Shown here: positions 36,564 to 49,800 of the stretch, one piece after another
Layout of the letters: each line of letters begins with the position of its first letter
Position numbering within the stretch: position 1 is the stretch's first letter
Assembly: GCA_014706295.1 (NCBI GenBank)
Contig: JACSVZ010000007.1
Span: 46,638,975-46,702,974 of the forward strand
Direction of reading: 5' to 3'
From: Lycocorax pyrrhopterus obiensis
Taxonomy: Eukaryota > Chordata > Aves > Passeriformes > Paradisaeidae
DNA length: 64,000 nt
The notes under the pieces: generated by a model
The model's input: the letters and a program-made list of their open reading frames with translations, nothing else
Databases searched by the model: none
What the model was told of the DNA's origin: nothing
Made by a program: the position numbers and the translations under genes

Positions 36564-39500
36564 CTGCAAAGAAAATACAAAGACTCAGCCTCAAGCATGC
36601 CTTAGTATCCTATGCGAGTTGGTATAGGCTCCAAAGGAAAATTTCTAGGACCATGGAAACAGCTTTGATCAAAGCTTTTTAGTATGTGCTCAAAGTATAG
36701 TAGCATCTTCTGCACATGTAAGTTGAATATACAACTGAACTGAATATCCATTAAGGTGGAACAAAGATACAATGCATAAAAAATGACAAAAGATACAAAG
36801 CAATTGACAAGTAGAGGACTGACACCACAAATTCATCCATAAATACTGTTCTTGTAGTGACTACTGCCAAAGGAAAAATTCCTCAACAGGAACAGCTCAT
36901 GTTAGAAGCAGCTAGAAAGGTGGTAAATACAAATAATATTTATTAAGTCAACTGAAGCTAGTCAGCCAAGGATTTATATTCCCAGACAATTAGTAATTGA
37001 TTAAGTAATTTATATTTTATGCTAACTAATGAAAAAATATGGCATATATATACCCCATTTGAAATGAACAAGTAAGATAGCTATGGAAACATCATGAAAA
37101 AACTCTGTGATCAGCTCCAACTTACCAGTTGCCACACTGCACATGATCTCATGTCCACAAATACAGCATGATACAGAGACTCGCAGACAGTGCTTGAATC
37201 AACTATATCCTGAACAGAAGCTGAGGTAGCTATACTGCTTCCTGGTCACTGTCCTGTGTCCCACATAGTACTGAGTCAAACCAGGCAGACGTATCAGCCT
37301 CCTGAGTGTTTGTTGGGAATTTCTAAAAATGCACCATATTTTATCATGGGGACATACACATTCATTTTTCATTACAGCCTCACAGTCCAAAGGAAGATAG
37401 AGCTTAATACATCAGCCTACAAAGCACAGAAATAAATCTCCCATCAGCATTTGGCATATTCACCTGAATTGCTCTAAGTTGTCTTTTGAGATACCCTTCG
37501 GCATGTATTTTCAAGTTGCTTTTAGATCTCACACAAGCTATTCTTCACAATAGAGAAATTCAGACCTCACTCTAGAACAGCAGCTGAAACGACTGCCTTT
37601 CTGCTTTTCAAATGTTCCCAACTGAGTTTAATTTCCATAAAACCACTGCAAAGGAACCAAGTTTCTCTCTTTCTTCCTCCTAATATTTCCAGCTCTTTGT
37701 TTTTCTCCCATTCTGGTCCAATCTCACTTCATGTTGCTGTTATCAGCTGCTCACACTACTGTCAGACTTTCTCCTTCACTCTCTGGTATTTGCTCCTCCT
37801 CCTAAATATTGCCACCAATCTTTAGCCTTGGTAGTTTCAGCAAGCCCAGTTGCTGGGCTCAACAAGTGAAGCAAAGTGCTGCCTCTTGCATCCTCTGTTT
37901 CTTTGGCTGTGCTCAACACGGAATTCCCACCTATCAACACAGGTTTGTTTTGACTTTTCTTATTCCATTTCTTTAACTAGTTGTCTTTTCCCTCTGATTT
38001 ATGATCTTTGAATTGTCACTGTGGTTTTCTATTTCACCTTTTCCTACACAGTCCATGTGCAAAGCAAGTTTAGCCATTCTACTTTACCATTGTCCCACTT
38101 CTTACCTGTTCATGTCTATGAGTTCTCTCTTGATCTTCTCTATAACCTCACATTCTCTTGTGGGTTTAGCACTGACTTTTAAACACATCCGTTTAACACC
38201 GCTTCTCTCCCTAGCCTTCATAATACACTTTTCTCCTCATTAATCTCTTTCCACCAATGGCTTATCTACCCCATTTTTTCTTCTCTTCCACTTCCATTTT
38301 TCTGACTCATTTTTTTGCCTATATTTCCAACTGACTTCATGGTCATAAATGTTCCTCTACTGCTTTTTTATCCTAGTCTAGTTTCAGCTAATCTGCTTCC
38401 CAGCTTTCAGTTATTCATCACATTGCCTCACAAAAAGGGAAAGGAGCAGGAGAAGAGAGGCGTATGGGCAAGAACAGAGACAGCTACATCTAAAGAGATC
38501 AGTATGGGACGGCCTTTTTTAAAAGTAGAGCTGCTACATGCCAGGCTAAGCTGATTGTGAAACTATAGCATGAGCAAGCTCCAGGCTGGACTGGTTTCAT
38601 TTCATGTGGGCAGAAAGCCAGGGTTCTTCAACACAAGTCCATACCTCAAGAAACAGGGATATAGAGAAAGGATGTGTTTCGGACCAAACCCTTTGAAAGG
38701 GCTTCTATACCAGTTGCTGGCATATTGCAGGTGGTGTGAAAGCAGAGATCTTTGTTGGTTTATGCAGAACAGCATAAATCAGCGCAACAGACAGGTTGCC
38801 CATTTAAATAGGCCATGACACACTGTCAGCTACCCTGGCACCTTACTTCTGCCAAGGAATGCTGTCTGCCCTCCCCGTGAGTGTGTGAATGTCAGCAAGC
38901 TAATTACACTCAAATCACACTTGAGTCTATACAGTTTAGCAAGTCTTTTAGGGCCAAGCACTAACCCCTGAAGTGAAGGAGTGTCCTGTTGCCTTAGATA
39001 GCTGTGAGATTCTCAGGCTCCCTTTTCATCCAGAACAAATTCATTTTTTCTTTAAAACTTGACTGACATCATTCATTTATAAATATCCAACTATTCCAAT
39101 GCTATCTTTTAATACATAGCATTTTGCATACAGTGACGGAGGACAAAAAGAGAGCAGCAAGACAAAAGCAGCCAGCAGCGTGCAGCTAACAGCACTTAAA
39201 TAACCAATTTCAGCTCATGCATGAGAAAAGGATGCCTTACTACTACCACCACAACTCCACCTACACAGAACTATCCTGCTAGATGAAAATTCAAACAAGG
39301 ACACTATTACTGGCAAGACTTTCCCAGTTCACACAGGCCACAAAATTTTACAAGTTTCTAATCTGAAAATTCGGATAGGCTTTGCAGCAATGACCTGAAG
39401 AGACGCATCCTTCGGTTATCTCGGACTAGGGAAAAAACTAATTTCCAGAGTGCAAAACACTATGTTAACAAACCTCACATATTTAAGGTATTTTAAACTA

Positions 39501-40199
39501 GTAGTTTCAGCTACTTTTATAGTTGAAGTATTGTTGAAAGTAATAGGTCATGAAAGTACCCAAAGATGTTCCACACTAACTCCTTTCCTGATCCCTTTTT
39601 CCTTCTCAAGAGGAGCAACAAGCACAGTATACAAGTACATAATATTTTTTCAGTATACTTTATTAATTGAAAGAGCAATCTTCTTTAAAGAATAACTACC
39701 AACCTAGAGCAATTTTTTTTTTAAATACCACCCATTCAGGGAAAGCAGTAACTCGAAATACCTCAAAGGGCTGAAATTGCCTTCCTTGATGTTCAAGTAA
39801 TGGATGTATGCTAAAGCCAACAGGCTGTTAGGAGTCAAGGGAACGACAAAACTACCAAAATAAATATAAGTACTCAATATTGTTTGTTTTAAAAAACACG
39901 TATTTCTGATCACAACTTCCTGGTTTGCCCCCTATCATTGCATAGATGTGATTTTACTCTCAGCCCCTTTAGTATCAGCACACTACAGTCCTTCTGTAAC
40001 AAAAAAGACAGGTCTGGTGACATGGTCTGCATGGGACCAAAGGCAAATTCCTCAGCAGAAGCCCAGCATTTGTGTGATACTGGGACAATTGAATCCTGTA
40101 TTCCCAAAGAGAGTGCAATCAAACTCCATCCCAGTCTGAAATAGACTTCATCAATTCCATTTGCTGATATTCAGACAGCAGTAATTAAATACTATGAAG

Positions 40200-40665
40200 G
40201 ATGGCCCCACCCTGGGCTGCCTATAGGACTCAAAGTCCAGAGAAAGGTGCACTAACTTGTCTCACCAGGTGTCAAGGGTTCTCCCCCACAATACAGGAAC
40301 ACAACAGTTCTCTTCTCTGTGGACAAAGACAATGATACTCTCCTTGCATGCCAAACAGAAACTACCAGGGTTTCACCATCTCCCCAGTAACACCAAACAA
40401 GTGTTGGGCTCCAGCTTGCCCCAGCTCTGCCCTGCCCAGCCACAGGCTCTCTCAAGCTGGGGCCTGACCTGTGGGCTGAAGCCCCAGCCTAGCCTCAACT
40501 CATCAACTGGAAGCACCTGATAGTCTGGGCTAGGCAATGCCTCTAGCTGCCTGCAGCCGGCCATCCTCCCTGGCTGGCAGTGGTGGGGGCCACAGCTGCC
40601 AGTCCCTGTCCCCTGGGGTGTAGGTGGTCCTCTCTGTGCCTGGATAGTCACACATCTGATCCTCC
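40200..40665. other. GC-rich block of unknown nature in intron 2
   Basis: About 460 bp rich in CCAGC, GCCTG and CTGCC words stands out from the AT-rich intron. It supports overlapping ORFs of up to 92 codons on both strands, none with a known domain. It may be a decayed LTR or other repeat. I cannot name a family. Confidence 0.5.
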
Positions 40666-42459
40666 TTCGGGTGTGGGTGAGTATATGCCAGTTTTCACTA
40701 GTGTATGAGGTACATTCTTATATACTTTAGATCACTAAGTAAGATGATTATATCAAGAAAAAGTCTAGAGTCATGCCCATAAGCAACAAGATAGCTGGAA
40801 GCCAGTGCAGCTGATGAGGAGAGAGGCACAAAACAGACTGTTTCTGGTTTCTCCATGAAGAAAGGTTTTCATCTGGTTCATTGTTCATGTTTCTGTAATT
40901 TCTCCAGTAAGATCCCAAGCATGAAGAAATCTTTCTCAAGGCCAAGTGTAATATCCCTCTTGAGTGCTGAGACAGTCAAAGGTACCCACCCTAGGTGTTA
41001 TCAAGGATATGAATTTGATAGGAAAAGAAAATTCTTGTCATTTTTTTTGCCTAGTTCTATTAATTCCTCTCCACAGATCATACTAATCCAATAATTATTA
41101 TCTCCCTCTACAATTCTTTTTCCAAGCAGATTCCTATCAAGCATACAAAAAGTTGCTTCAATTGCCTTTCATGCTCTAATGTTTCTCTATTGGGATTATT
41201 AGGATGTTTCTCATTAGTAAGCAGCTTTTAATAACTAATTCTTTAATAACTTTTTTCTATACTCCCTACCTCTCTACTTATTCTCACCACCCCTTATACC
41301 CCCAGTGATTAGGGATCCTCATTATAAATTCCCATTTATTCACTTTTCCACAAAAGCATTTTCTAAGGACCAAGGCCAGCAATTTTTTTCAGGTTTAATC
41401 AAAAGTAACAAACTTTCAAAGCCCATTCCTTAAATATTTCTGCCTATCCCATAAAGGACTTTAGCCAGTGACAATCAGCCAGAGAGCGATCTGCCTACAC
41501 TTAGAGTGATTTGATTGTCATGCATGCACTGTGTCTGAGGGTCAACCTACAGCATTCAACATGAGATATGCACAGAGAACTAAGTCCAAAAGGCTTAGCT
41601 CCCTGCAAATATGTCAGCTAAGTTCTGGAAGCAGCATAGCTACAGGACAGCTGCAGACTTGTGCAGCATCGTAGACTCAGTCTGTCTCCTACACAGCTGG
41701 AGCAGCTCTGGACTGAAGTTACAAACCAGGGTGCCTGCACCAACCAGGACACGACCCAAGACAACTGAATCCTTTTTTCATATCCTTTTACAAGGAATAG
41801 GGTAAAATAAAGATACAGGCAGAAGGAAAACTGGGACAAGATAACCTCCAGAGGCACAGGCAAAAGGTTCAATAACCAGATACTTACCACTGATTTTCTT
41901 CACAATTCAAACAGTCTTTTCTTGTCTTCAGCAACATGCAAGTCTTCTCCATAGTTAATTCAAAGTACTATTTTTTTCCTGCCCTATCTAGAGTTTTCTT
42001 CTAGCACATGAAAATTCTTTTCATTTTACATGGAAACAGCCTGGAAAGAGAAGCTGGTTTATGACACTAATGAACCAAGCAAGCAGCAGCAAAATGAAAC
42101 ATCTCTGCAGGATGTTCCCGTTCTTACTTACCTTTAGGGCAAAACTGGTTCAGAACACTAATCCAAAGTACCTATCCAAAATACGAATTCTTACTAACAT
42201 AATTAGCCAGTAAAGCCTGACTAGCTTATTTCCAGCTCTGCTTCCTTTTCAGCTTGCAGTCTAGCTCTAATGAGTTGCTGCAGACATTAGTGGACATTGA
42301 TAATATGACTTAGTTACCAGGTGGGTGATTTTTTTTATATATATGCTATAATCACTCACATTCCTAAATTAAACCCTGATGGACAAGGAAGAAGAAAGCA
42401 GTCTGACAATAACATAAGTAGCTTCTTAAGTAGCAAGCTACTCCATCTTGCATAATTTT

Positions 42460-42495
42460 GCAGGGCTCATTAAGAAAGCAGGGCTCATTAGGGAA
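42460..42495 (+). repeat. 18-bp tandem pair in intron 2
   Basis: GCAGGGCTCATTAAGAAA is followed at once by GCAGGGCTCATTAGGGAA, two copies differing at two bases. It looks like a recent slippage duplication. Confidence 0.9.
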
Positions 42496-45400
42496 GCTTT
42501 TATTCATATACAGTGCACAGTATATACAGAAACAGAGTATGAATGCCTTAATTAGTCCATAGGAATTATTTTGCCAAAACACAAAGATGGTCTTCCTGTC
42601 TCTCCTAATGGTAGATAAAATCTGATCTTTCTGAGAAGCATAACTTACCCATTATACACTCTCTGTGTGCGTTACTACAAAGGCAAGATGACTTGGTTTT
42701 GACCCCAGCTACTAATAAGATTATTTTATAACACATAAAAACAAAAAGAAAAGTTTTGTAGTATGTTAGCAAATATATCTACCAATGTTACTTTTCTTTT
42801 CAACTCCATGTCCAGTAACCTGAGTCCTGCTAGCTTCTATTTGATCTAATAGGTACAATGCAGATAAATGTAGTAGAAGCACCTGAAGTTTCATTGTCTT
42901 TTAGCATGTTCTGGCTTTCATTTTTCTTTAACTCTGAAAACTCAGAAGTGTTGAGATAGAACACACAATGTTGTCATTTTCTTAATCTGGTATTCACTAT
43001 TTTGCCAAGCTCTAGATCACCTCCAGCCTTAAACAGTGTACTGGCTTCACTGCAACAAATATCTTCAGATGCAGAAATGGATTTTAAAATTTTGAAGTTA
43101 AGAACTTCCGCTTCAGGTGGCTTTAGAAAATTTTGACTGCACTGTGAAACACTTGACATTGTTATGAAAAAATTACCTGTCATTGTGTTAGTACGAGACA
43201 GACCTGAACCAAAATCCAACAGTCAAATACAAATTTAAAATACTTTGAATCTTCCTAAGAATTTGCACTGCTTTCATCACTGTATTTCTTCTGAAGTCTA
43301 TGGCTGAACTTCCAAGTCTGGACTCAGCAATTCACATTTGTGCTACCAGTGCTAATATTTGCAATGGGTTTTTGGAGCTAAAGATGGAAAGGATATCTCA
43401 CCTCCACTAAATTTTAACGGCTTCCTCATACAGTGCTGCAAATCTTCCTTACAGGTTTTCCAAAGCAGAATCCTTTGAAAGATTGAAATTTACGAAAAGG
43501 TATGCATTTCTCCATCATTGGTCTTGTAAGGACCATGATATTCCTTTGGTCTTCTTAAAAGATTGTTCCAGAACCATCCTCACAGTAAAATAATACAAGT
43601 TAGTTCTAAGGTCTCCCTTTTTGTATTTTTCCATATTCTCCAAAGCACAGAGGTGAATCAACACAGTCATTCTGCAGAGTATGATCTGTGTTAATCTAAG
43701 GGCTTTCAGGTAGTCAAGTAATATTAATTATGAATAGCTCCCTTAGCAGTAGACTGCACACAGCACAGCAGCCAGGACCCATGGAGATTGCCACATCACA
43801 GCTGTAAAGGCAGATGCAGCATTTGGTGCAATGCAGAAATGCATTGTGCCAGCCGGGGGGATGTCACTTCTGAGATAGTCAACATGAAGTCGTTAAAGAA
43901 CAACGTTAATTTCCTGACATTATCTTCAAGCAAGTTCGTTCATTGTTCTGTGCAAGTCAGTTACAATCAGAGTTTTCTGTATCAGCATACCCAGCTACAT
44001 CCCTGGAGCCAGTTTCACCCCCAGACATACAGAAGAATCCAGAGAAACTTCTTTATTGACAAATCTGTTTCAATATTTCACATCACTTGGCCTTAGACAT
44101 TCACACCCTAAGCTGCTAAACACATTTTAATTTACTTCTGCACAATGGCTTCCAGTTACCCAGTGTAGTGCCTGAGGACATACTGAAACCTCAGAAGATG
44201 ATAAGATTTGTCCAGAATATCTGTCTGCTAATGACACAGTATGTCTGTTCTTTATTTTAGTGTCACCATTCTTGAGGTAAAAGAGGGGAAAGTATTGTGT
44301 AAAATAAAGAATCAGTGTTGGTACATAGCTTAGGCTAGAGAACAAGAAACCTTACTACTGCAGTTGGTATGCAGAACCCCACAATCTGCTGAGGTGCTTT
44401 GCTTGTTGTACCTTATATGAGTTCTGCTTTCTGCTTGGGAAGAATGCATTTTGCATCTCTTTTACTGGTGAAAATCCCACCAAGGGAATAAAAGCTTCTT
44501 GCTTTTAGTGTTTTCAAAATATCCTTTAATCATTATTTCTAAGGAGTAGAGGGAAATACAGATCTCTGCAACACTGTCAAGAGAAACACATCTGAACCAA
44601 CATCCCTGGACCCTGCCAACCTAACATGTTCACCTGCCTTTTGCAGACAGATCAAGAATGTGATCCAAGCCATCCCTGATCCAAAACCTGTGTAGTCACA
44701 CCAGTGCAATGCTACTTCCTGCTAAAGCAGATTTGGCTTCTTAGCTATAGCACCAGGCTGCCCAAAGGTACAGGTACAGCTACACCGGTTTTGACTAAGA
44801 ACCAACAACCTGCCTTCTGTGCATACAGAGCACAAGCAGGGAGAGACCACATCCATTTGCAAAGAAGTTTAGGCTGAAAAGTAGGAGAAGGCCTTTTCTA
44901 CCACATCAATGAGATACTGGAACAACTTATTAAAAGAAATAAGCTCATAAATTTGATTCACTTACAGAAAGGGTTTTTTAACACAGCTGAGCAGGTAGAC
45001 ACAAGAATTCAGGGGATAGCTCTGTGTTCTTTCAAACAGCCTGAAATCAACAATAGAGCTCTGGTGCAACACCCCAAAGGGAAACACTGTGCTCTTGGAA
45101 GGCTGACACAAATTCAGATCTGAAACATGAGGCTGAGGTTTGAATATATTCCTTAGGTACATCACATTTCTTATCTAATCTTTGTTTTCCCCAGGCTAAC
45201 GGATAGGCTTCTACATGGAATCCCAGAAGATACTCTACTGAAGTCTTGTAAGATCCATAATACTTTCCTTGCCTAGAGTTTTAACCGATGAGAGATACAT
45301 TTATCCTTTACAGACCTTTCTTGCATGTTATTACATTTTCCATTCATCCTTGCATACTTGATAATAATTTCCTTCAAAATTGGTTCTAAAACTTCACATA

Positions 45401-45769
45401 CTAGATCAGACTAAAAAATCCAAAGCTTTTAAATGACAATTAATTTCTATTTTGATTTGTATACCTCATCCTCCTTCATTTATTTAAAAATTACAGGAGT
45501 AAACCTGTCAGTTAATATACCAGTAAGTTCAGAATTCTTGGCTGAATATTTATTTCAAAAATCCCACCTATCACATTCTGTGTGCCCTCCTGGTTGCTGT
45601 TTGAAGAAAGAATTAAGAACTTAACACCTCTTGAAAATTTGTAGAGATGATGGCAAATGTCTTGCAAATCTGTCACTTCTCTCAAAAATTTCTTCTGGAT
45701 ATTAAGTTCTGCTATTCTTTGCACACATCTTTCATTATTCTACTGAATACAAGTACCAACCTCTTCGTT

Positions 45770-46060
45770 CTCAGGAGCAGTGAACGGACTCAAGGAAATG
45801 GCCTGAATCTCAGTTGGGAGAGGTCGAGGTTGGGTATCAGGAGAAAGCTTTTTACCCAGAGGGTGGCTGGACACTGGAACAGGCTCCCCAGAGAACTGGC
45901 CACAACACCAAGCTTGGTAAGAGTCCAAGAAGCATTTGGATAATGCTCTCAGGCACATGGTGTGATTCTTAGGGTGTCATGCATAGGGTCAGGAGGTGGA
46001 CTCGATCATCCTGATGGGTCCCTTCCAAATCAAGCTTATTCTATGATTCTATGGTTCTAT
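45770..46060 (+). mobile_element. CR1 LINE, 5'-truncated 3' end
   Basis: The plus strand matches the familiar avian CR1 3' region. It has a block resembling 'lysine-rich ORF end, CCCAGAGGGTGGCTGG, CACTGGAACAGGCTCCCCAG', then GGACTCGATCATCCTGATGGG and TCCCTTCCAA. The terminal octamer microsatellite follows: ATTCTATG twice at 46038-46053 with a degenerate third copy to 46060. CR1 normally truncates at the 5' end, which fits. It lies antisense to KCNK10, about 190 bp inside intron 2 from the exon 2 donor. Confidence 0.93.
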
Positions 46061-46251
46061 ATTTACAATATTTTGGAGACATAGTTTCTGCTTCTCAGAC
46101 CGTAAAATGACTGGGAAAGAGCCTGCTCTTCATGCTGCCCATTCCAAGGCCTCTGTGAACAATTTTGTTCCCCACCAGCTCAGCTGGTCAATAAACCACC
46201 GAGCTGTTTCTCCTGACTTCCGAGAAGTAGTGTCTTCTTCACACGGCCTAC

Positions 46252-46580
46252 CTGAATCAGTGTCTCCAGCTCTAGCTCGGTTACACAGACGTGCTCCCGA
46301 AGAAAGTCAGCCTTCTCTGACGCAATCGTGTTCTTCTGCCTGCTTTCGAAGGGCTGCTCCAGGGCACGGAAGACAAGTCCTCCCGCCACCAGGTAAACTA
46401 CCACCACGATAAAGATGGCCACCACTGTTCTCCAATTCATGACTTTCTGCAGGCCTTGAGAAGGGGCTTCCATGGCAGCAACAACAGTGGCTCGGGGGGA
46501 AACGGAGCGCTGTGGAGATGGGTGATGCCTGTTAGTTTTGGGCTCAGGCTCACAAGCTGGCACTGGTGAGGGAACAGCCA
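46252..46580 (-). CDS. KCNK10: KCNK10 exon 2: N-terminal tail, M1 helix, start of cap
   Basis: The exon has 329 bp: two bases of a split codon plus 109 codons. It opens after a TTTGTGTTTCAG acceptor with TG-GCT-GTT, so a G supplied by exon 1 would give Val-Ala-Val-Pro, as in mammalian TREK-2. Exon residues 1-35 are a Pro/Ser-rich cytosolic tail. Internal Met codons lie at residues 36 and 47. Residues about 51-73 form the first transmembrane helix (a [14 protein letters not shown] core), followed by the conserved [10 protein letters not shown]. Residues about 85-109 are the extracellular cap helix with the Cys (REHVCVT) that links the two subunits in TREK channels. The donor is ATTCAG|GTAGGC. 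A GTG at 46579-46581 straddles the acceptor and is not a start. A CR1 fragment ends about 190 bp into the next intron. Confidence 0.95.
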
Positions 46581-46779
46581 CTGAAACACAAAGTAAAAAA
46601 TCTTATTCAAAATCAATCTTAGGGTATGACCTTGATTTTCATAAAAACTTTCCTAAATAACATTTTCAAGACTTTTACATAAATCATGTTCTTCACAGAG
46701 ATGTGATTCTTCTCATCTGGAAGGTTCCATGTCTGCTTTTTCCATCCATACACAATGGACACCTCAAGGGTTTGCTTTG

Positions 46780-46819
46780 CCCATTACCTCTAGAACTTCA
46801 CCCATAACCTCTAGAACTG
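46780..46819 (+). repeat. 21-bp imperfect tandem pair upstream of exon 2
   Basis: Two adjacent units begin CCCATTACCTCTAGAACT and CCCATAACCTCTAGAACT. They lie about 200 bp from the exon 2 acceptor on its intron 1 side. Confidence 0.85.
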
Positions 46820-49800
46820 GACAGGCCAGTTACATATGCAAAAATTTCACAAATATGCAGAAAACCATTTATGCAAAATGAACATGAAAATTTTGACTAG
46901 CTAGGATATAAATTACACATGGTGGTGTTTGGTGAAAGACTCTGGTAGTGATTTACATCCTTAAATCATAATACTAATAGTATTAATAGTGCTAAGAAAT
47001 TGAACTGTTAATGAACACTGATCACTACCTGACCTGGTATTGACAGAAACAGGAAATGCTTTGCAAACCACAGTGCTGTTTGGCTCAATAACATAAACTG
47101 GCCCATACCATTTACCTGGATTCACAAAACCATCACTTGTGAAAACGTTCTTAAAGCCCGGAAGCTTCACAAATTTTAGCATAAATCATGTGTCAGCCAG
47201 AGTATACGAGATGTCTGAGGTCAAAGTTACATGCCAAGCACAACTGTGGACCTCTCACCTTGGGACCGAGACACTGTATAGCCCAGATGACCTTAGCAAT
47301 ACATCAGAGCTAAGAAGTCCTGACCTCCAGTTGGACTTAATAGCCTGACCACTATGTCAAGATACCAAGGCATCTAAATAAAATCTGGGTCACTTCCAAC
47401 CAATTCAGGTGTCTCATCATCACACTTCCCCACTCTCTGTTGCTAGAGTTACCAACGGCAGGATGAGGCTGGGTTCCTCAGCATCTACTGGTATAATGGT
47501 ACCACATGTAGGATTTGAAGATGCTGGATTCATTTTAAACAAAATTCCTGTGTAATCTTACCATGGTGCAGCTGCCACTGGCCTGTAATTTCTTGGAAAC
47601 CAGATTAATTTATTGCGTATCAGACCTAAATCACAGTACAGTTAAAACACAGCGACTTTAGGCGCATTCTCTGAACTTATTCACAATGTGTCTTTGCTGT
47701 TTTGCTTAGAAATTAAAGCAGAAAGACTTACAACATCCCATCAGAGTGGCATTGTAACCCCATTGGCTACAATTTAAACATACAACATGATTATACTTTG
47801 AGTCTGAAGAGGGCTGCAACTCCTCCCCAGCAGAAACCATTTTATGATACTGAATAATTTCAGAGCTCAGGCATTTACTAGAGTCACATTTTCCTACAAG
47901 TAATACATGAATGTAATAGTGTATGTACAACTAAAACATGCAATGAAGCATTGCATGGAGGATAGAGCTTCCAGTTTACTTGATAATCAATAAACTGCAG
48001 AAATCCATAGTTGCTTTACACTTACAGTTAATATTTTGTTTCATATATGATTTAGAGGTTCCAGATACCAAATAGATTATAAAGGATCTAGGATCAGAGC
48101 AAAAGCCTCTGTGGTTGATTCCTTTTTTTGTGTATCTCAGTTTTGCAACACCCTGTGGCACAGCTGCTCAGCTTGACCATCAAAAGACCAATATGGTTCC
48201 CAACACTTATTATCCAGGATGGAGTGACATCAAATTTAAAATGATATTTTCTCTTACCTCCAGATAGATTTCATGTGAATATTAAGAACTTTAAGTGACA
48301 ATAGGAAGAAGAGTAACAGTATTAGAAAGAAGTCACATTTTTTGTAAGATATCAGTATATTTATTCGCTAAGTCTCCTCAAAGTATTATTGTAATAAATG
48401 CAGTGAGTTTCAGCAGGAAACATCAGAAAAGTATGCAGAAGAAACATAAAATATTGAGGTTGTATGAAGCAGTTAGAACTTCCCTTTCTCTATAGGCAAG
48501 TGTCTCAAACCTGAGTCACAACATCTCCTTACTGAACTAAATTTAAGTACTCACAGAAGTGGCTCAGCTGATGTAACTCAGTGTAACATAGCTTCCATAG
48601 ATTCCATGGAATTCAATTCATTTGCATTAGTTAGAGCCCATAACTACTGTGTACATTGTGAACCAACACAAAATCTGAAAGCCTGAGGCCTGAATTTTCA
48701 CACTTGAGATTACTCAGGATCAGGATCCAAGGCTCACATGGTAAGAAGAGAGCAGAATTCACGTGAAAGAATGCTACAATTTTTTGAAACAGGTATCCAC
48801 CTTACCACAACTGGTATAGTCCAGTGTAGACTAGGTAAGCCTCTCAGTGGAAAGCAATGCCTGCCTTTGATATGCCCCAAATGGTAAGTCAAGAAGATGG
48901 AAGTCAAGAGCTGGTATCATTAAAAAGCATTTGTGGGTTTTCTTTTCCTCTCTGCTAGCATAAATGTTGTTTCTTATTCAAAAAATGTTTCTCGCAAAGT
49001 GTTAGTAACAGCCTTACAGTAAAATCATGGCCTGTTTGATTCTGTCTTCTAAGGAAAATGTCTTGTACTGATCTAAGAACAAGATGGGAAGTTTATGGTA
49101 GAGAACATAAAACATTCTTATAAATATTCTGTCACTTAAACAACAGTGGATTACTGTGCTCAGCTTGCTTATCTCTAAAAGGAAGAGAAGAACTGTCATA
49201 GTTTTTTCATTTTCTGCTACTAGTAATAGCTACCCTAAATAAATGTAGAACTGTTGATCCTAAAGTATTTTATATTATATAAATAAATTCACAGAAAGAC
49301 TGTCCTAAAGCAGCTAGTTAAGCAACTGATGTATAACAGAAATGGTCTTCTTACAAAGCTGATGCACAAGGCACAACTGCAGTCAATACTGCAGAGATTT
49401 TAAGCAGGAGTTAGGTATTGGAAGAACAGTGTAGATACTCCATCTAGGAGCTATCCCACTCTTTACAACAAGACAGTGGGGTTAGTGACTTAAGCATGTA
49501 GTAAGAAGTCAGAAATCCTGATTTCTAATTGGAACACTATCTCTGTGAAGCTGTACTCTCACAAAAGTCCTGCCATTTGCCTTTAAACCATGGTTTCATC
49601 AACTGCATAAAGAGAAAATAGTGCTTACTTTTCTAGCACAAGTGACCTGGAAGAGTCCATGTCTGAAAATAAGCGCTAATAAACTTCCAGAAGTTTAACT
49701 AGTTTTACTAAAATCAAAGGATGGACTACATTGGCAATTCAACAATGTGCAGAGGTATACAGTTTAAAAAAATAAAGGACTACATAAATTCTTGCATTTG

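Larger units (their letters stand above)
36564..46251 (-). other. KCNK10: KCNK10 intron 2 (9.7 kb)
   Basis: GT-AG intron between exons 2 and 3. It has a pyrimidine-rich stretch (37640-38420), a GC-rich block (40200-40665), an 18-bp tandem pair (42460-42495) and a CR1 3' end (45770-46060) close to the exon 2 donor. No further exon is evident. Confidence 0.93.
13448..46580 (-). other. KCNK10: KCNK10 (TREK-2) gene, coding exons 2-7; exon 1 not found
   Basis: This is the gene span for a two-pore-domain K+ channel of the TREK group, a plasma-membrane leak channel that works as a dimer. In the family it is opened by stretch, arachidonic acid, heat and intracellular acid, and is inhibited through Gs and Gq signalling. 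Six exons read right to left on the minus strand join in frame with GT-AG introns and give about 515 residues; human TREK-2 is about 538. The identity is TREK-2 rather than TREK-1 or TRAAK because of the GYG (not GFG) first filter, the [14 protein letters not shown] linker, and the long C-tail with SPEKRSVFA and [11 protein letters not shown]. Exon order, phases and intron positions match the mammalian gene as I know it. The initiator exon is missing from the recognised set. Splice sites were called by eye. Confidence 0.96.

Noticed and set aside
46107..46412. 101-codon plus-strand ORF
   Set aside because: It is the antisense shadow of KCNK10 exon 2.
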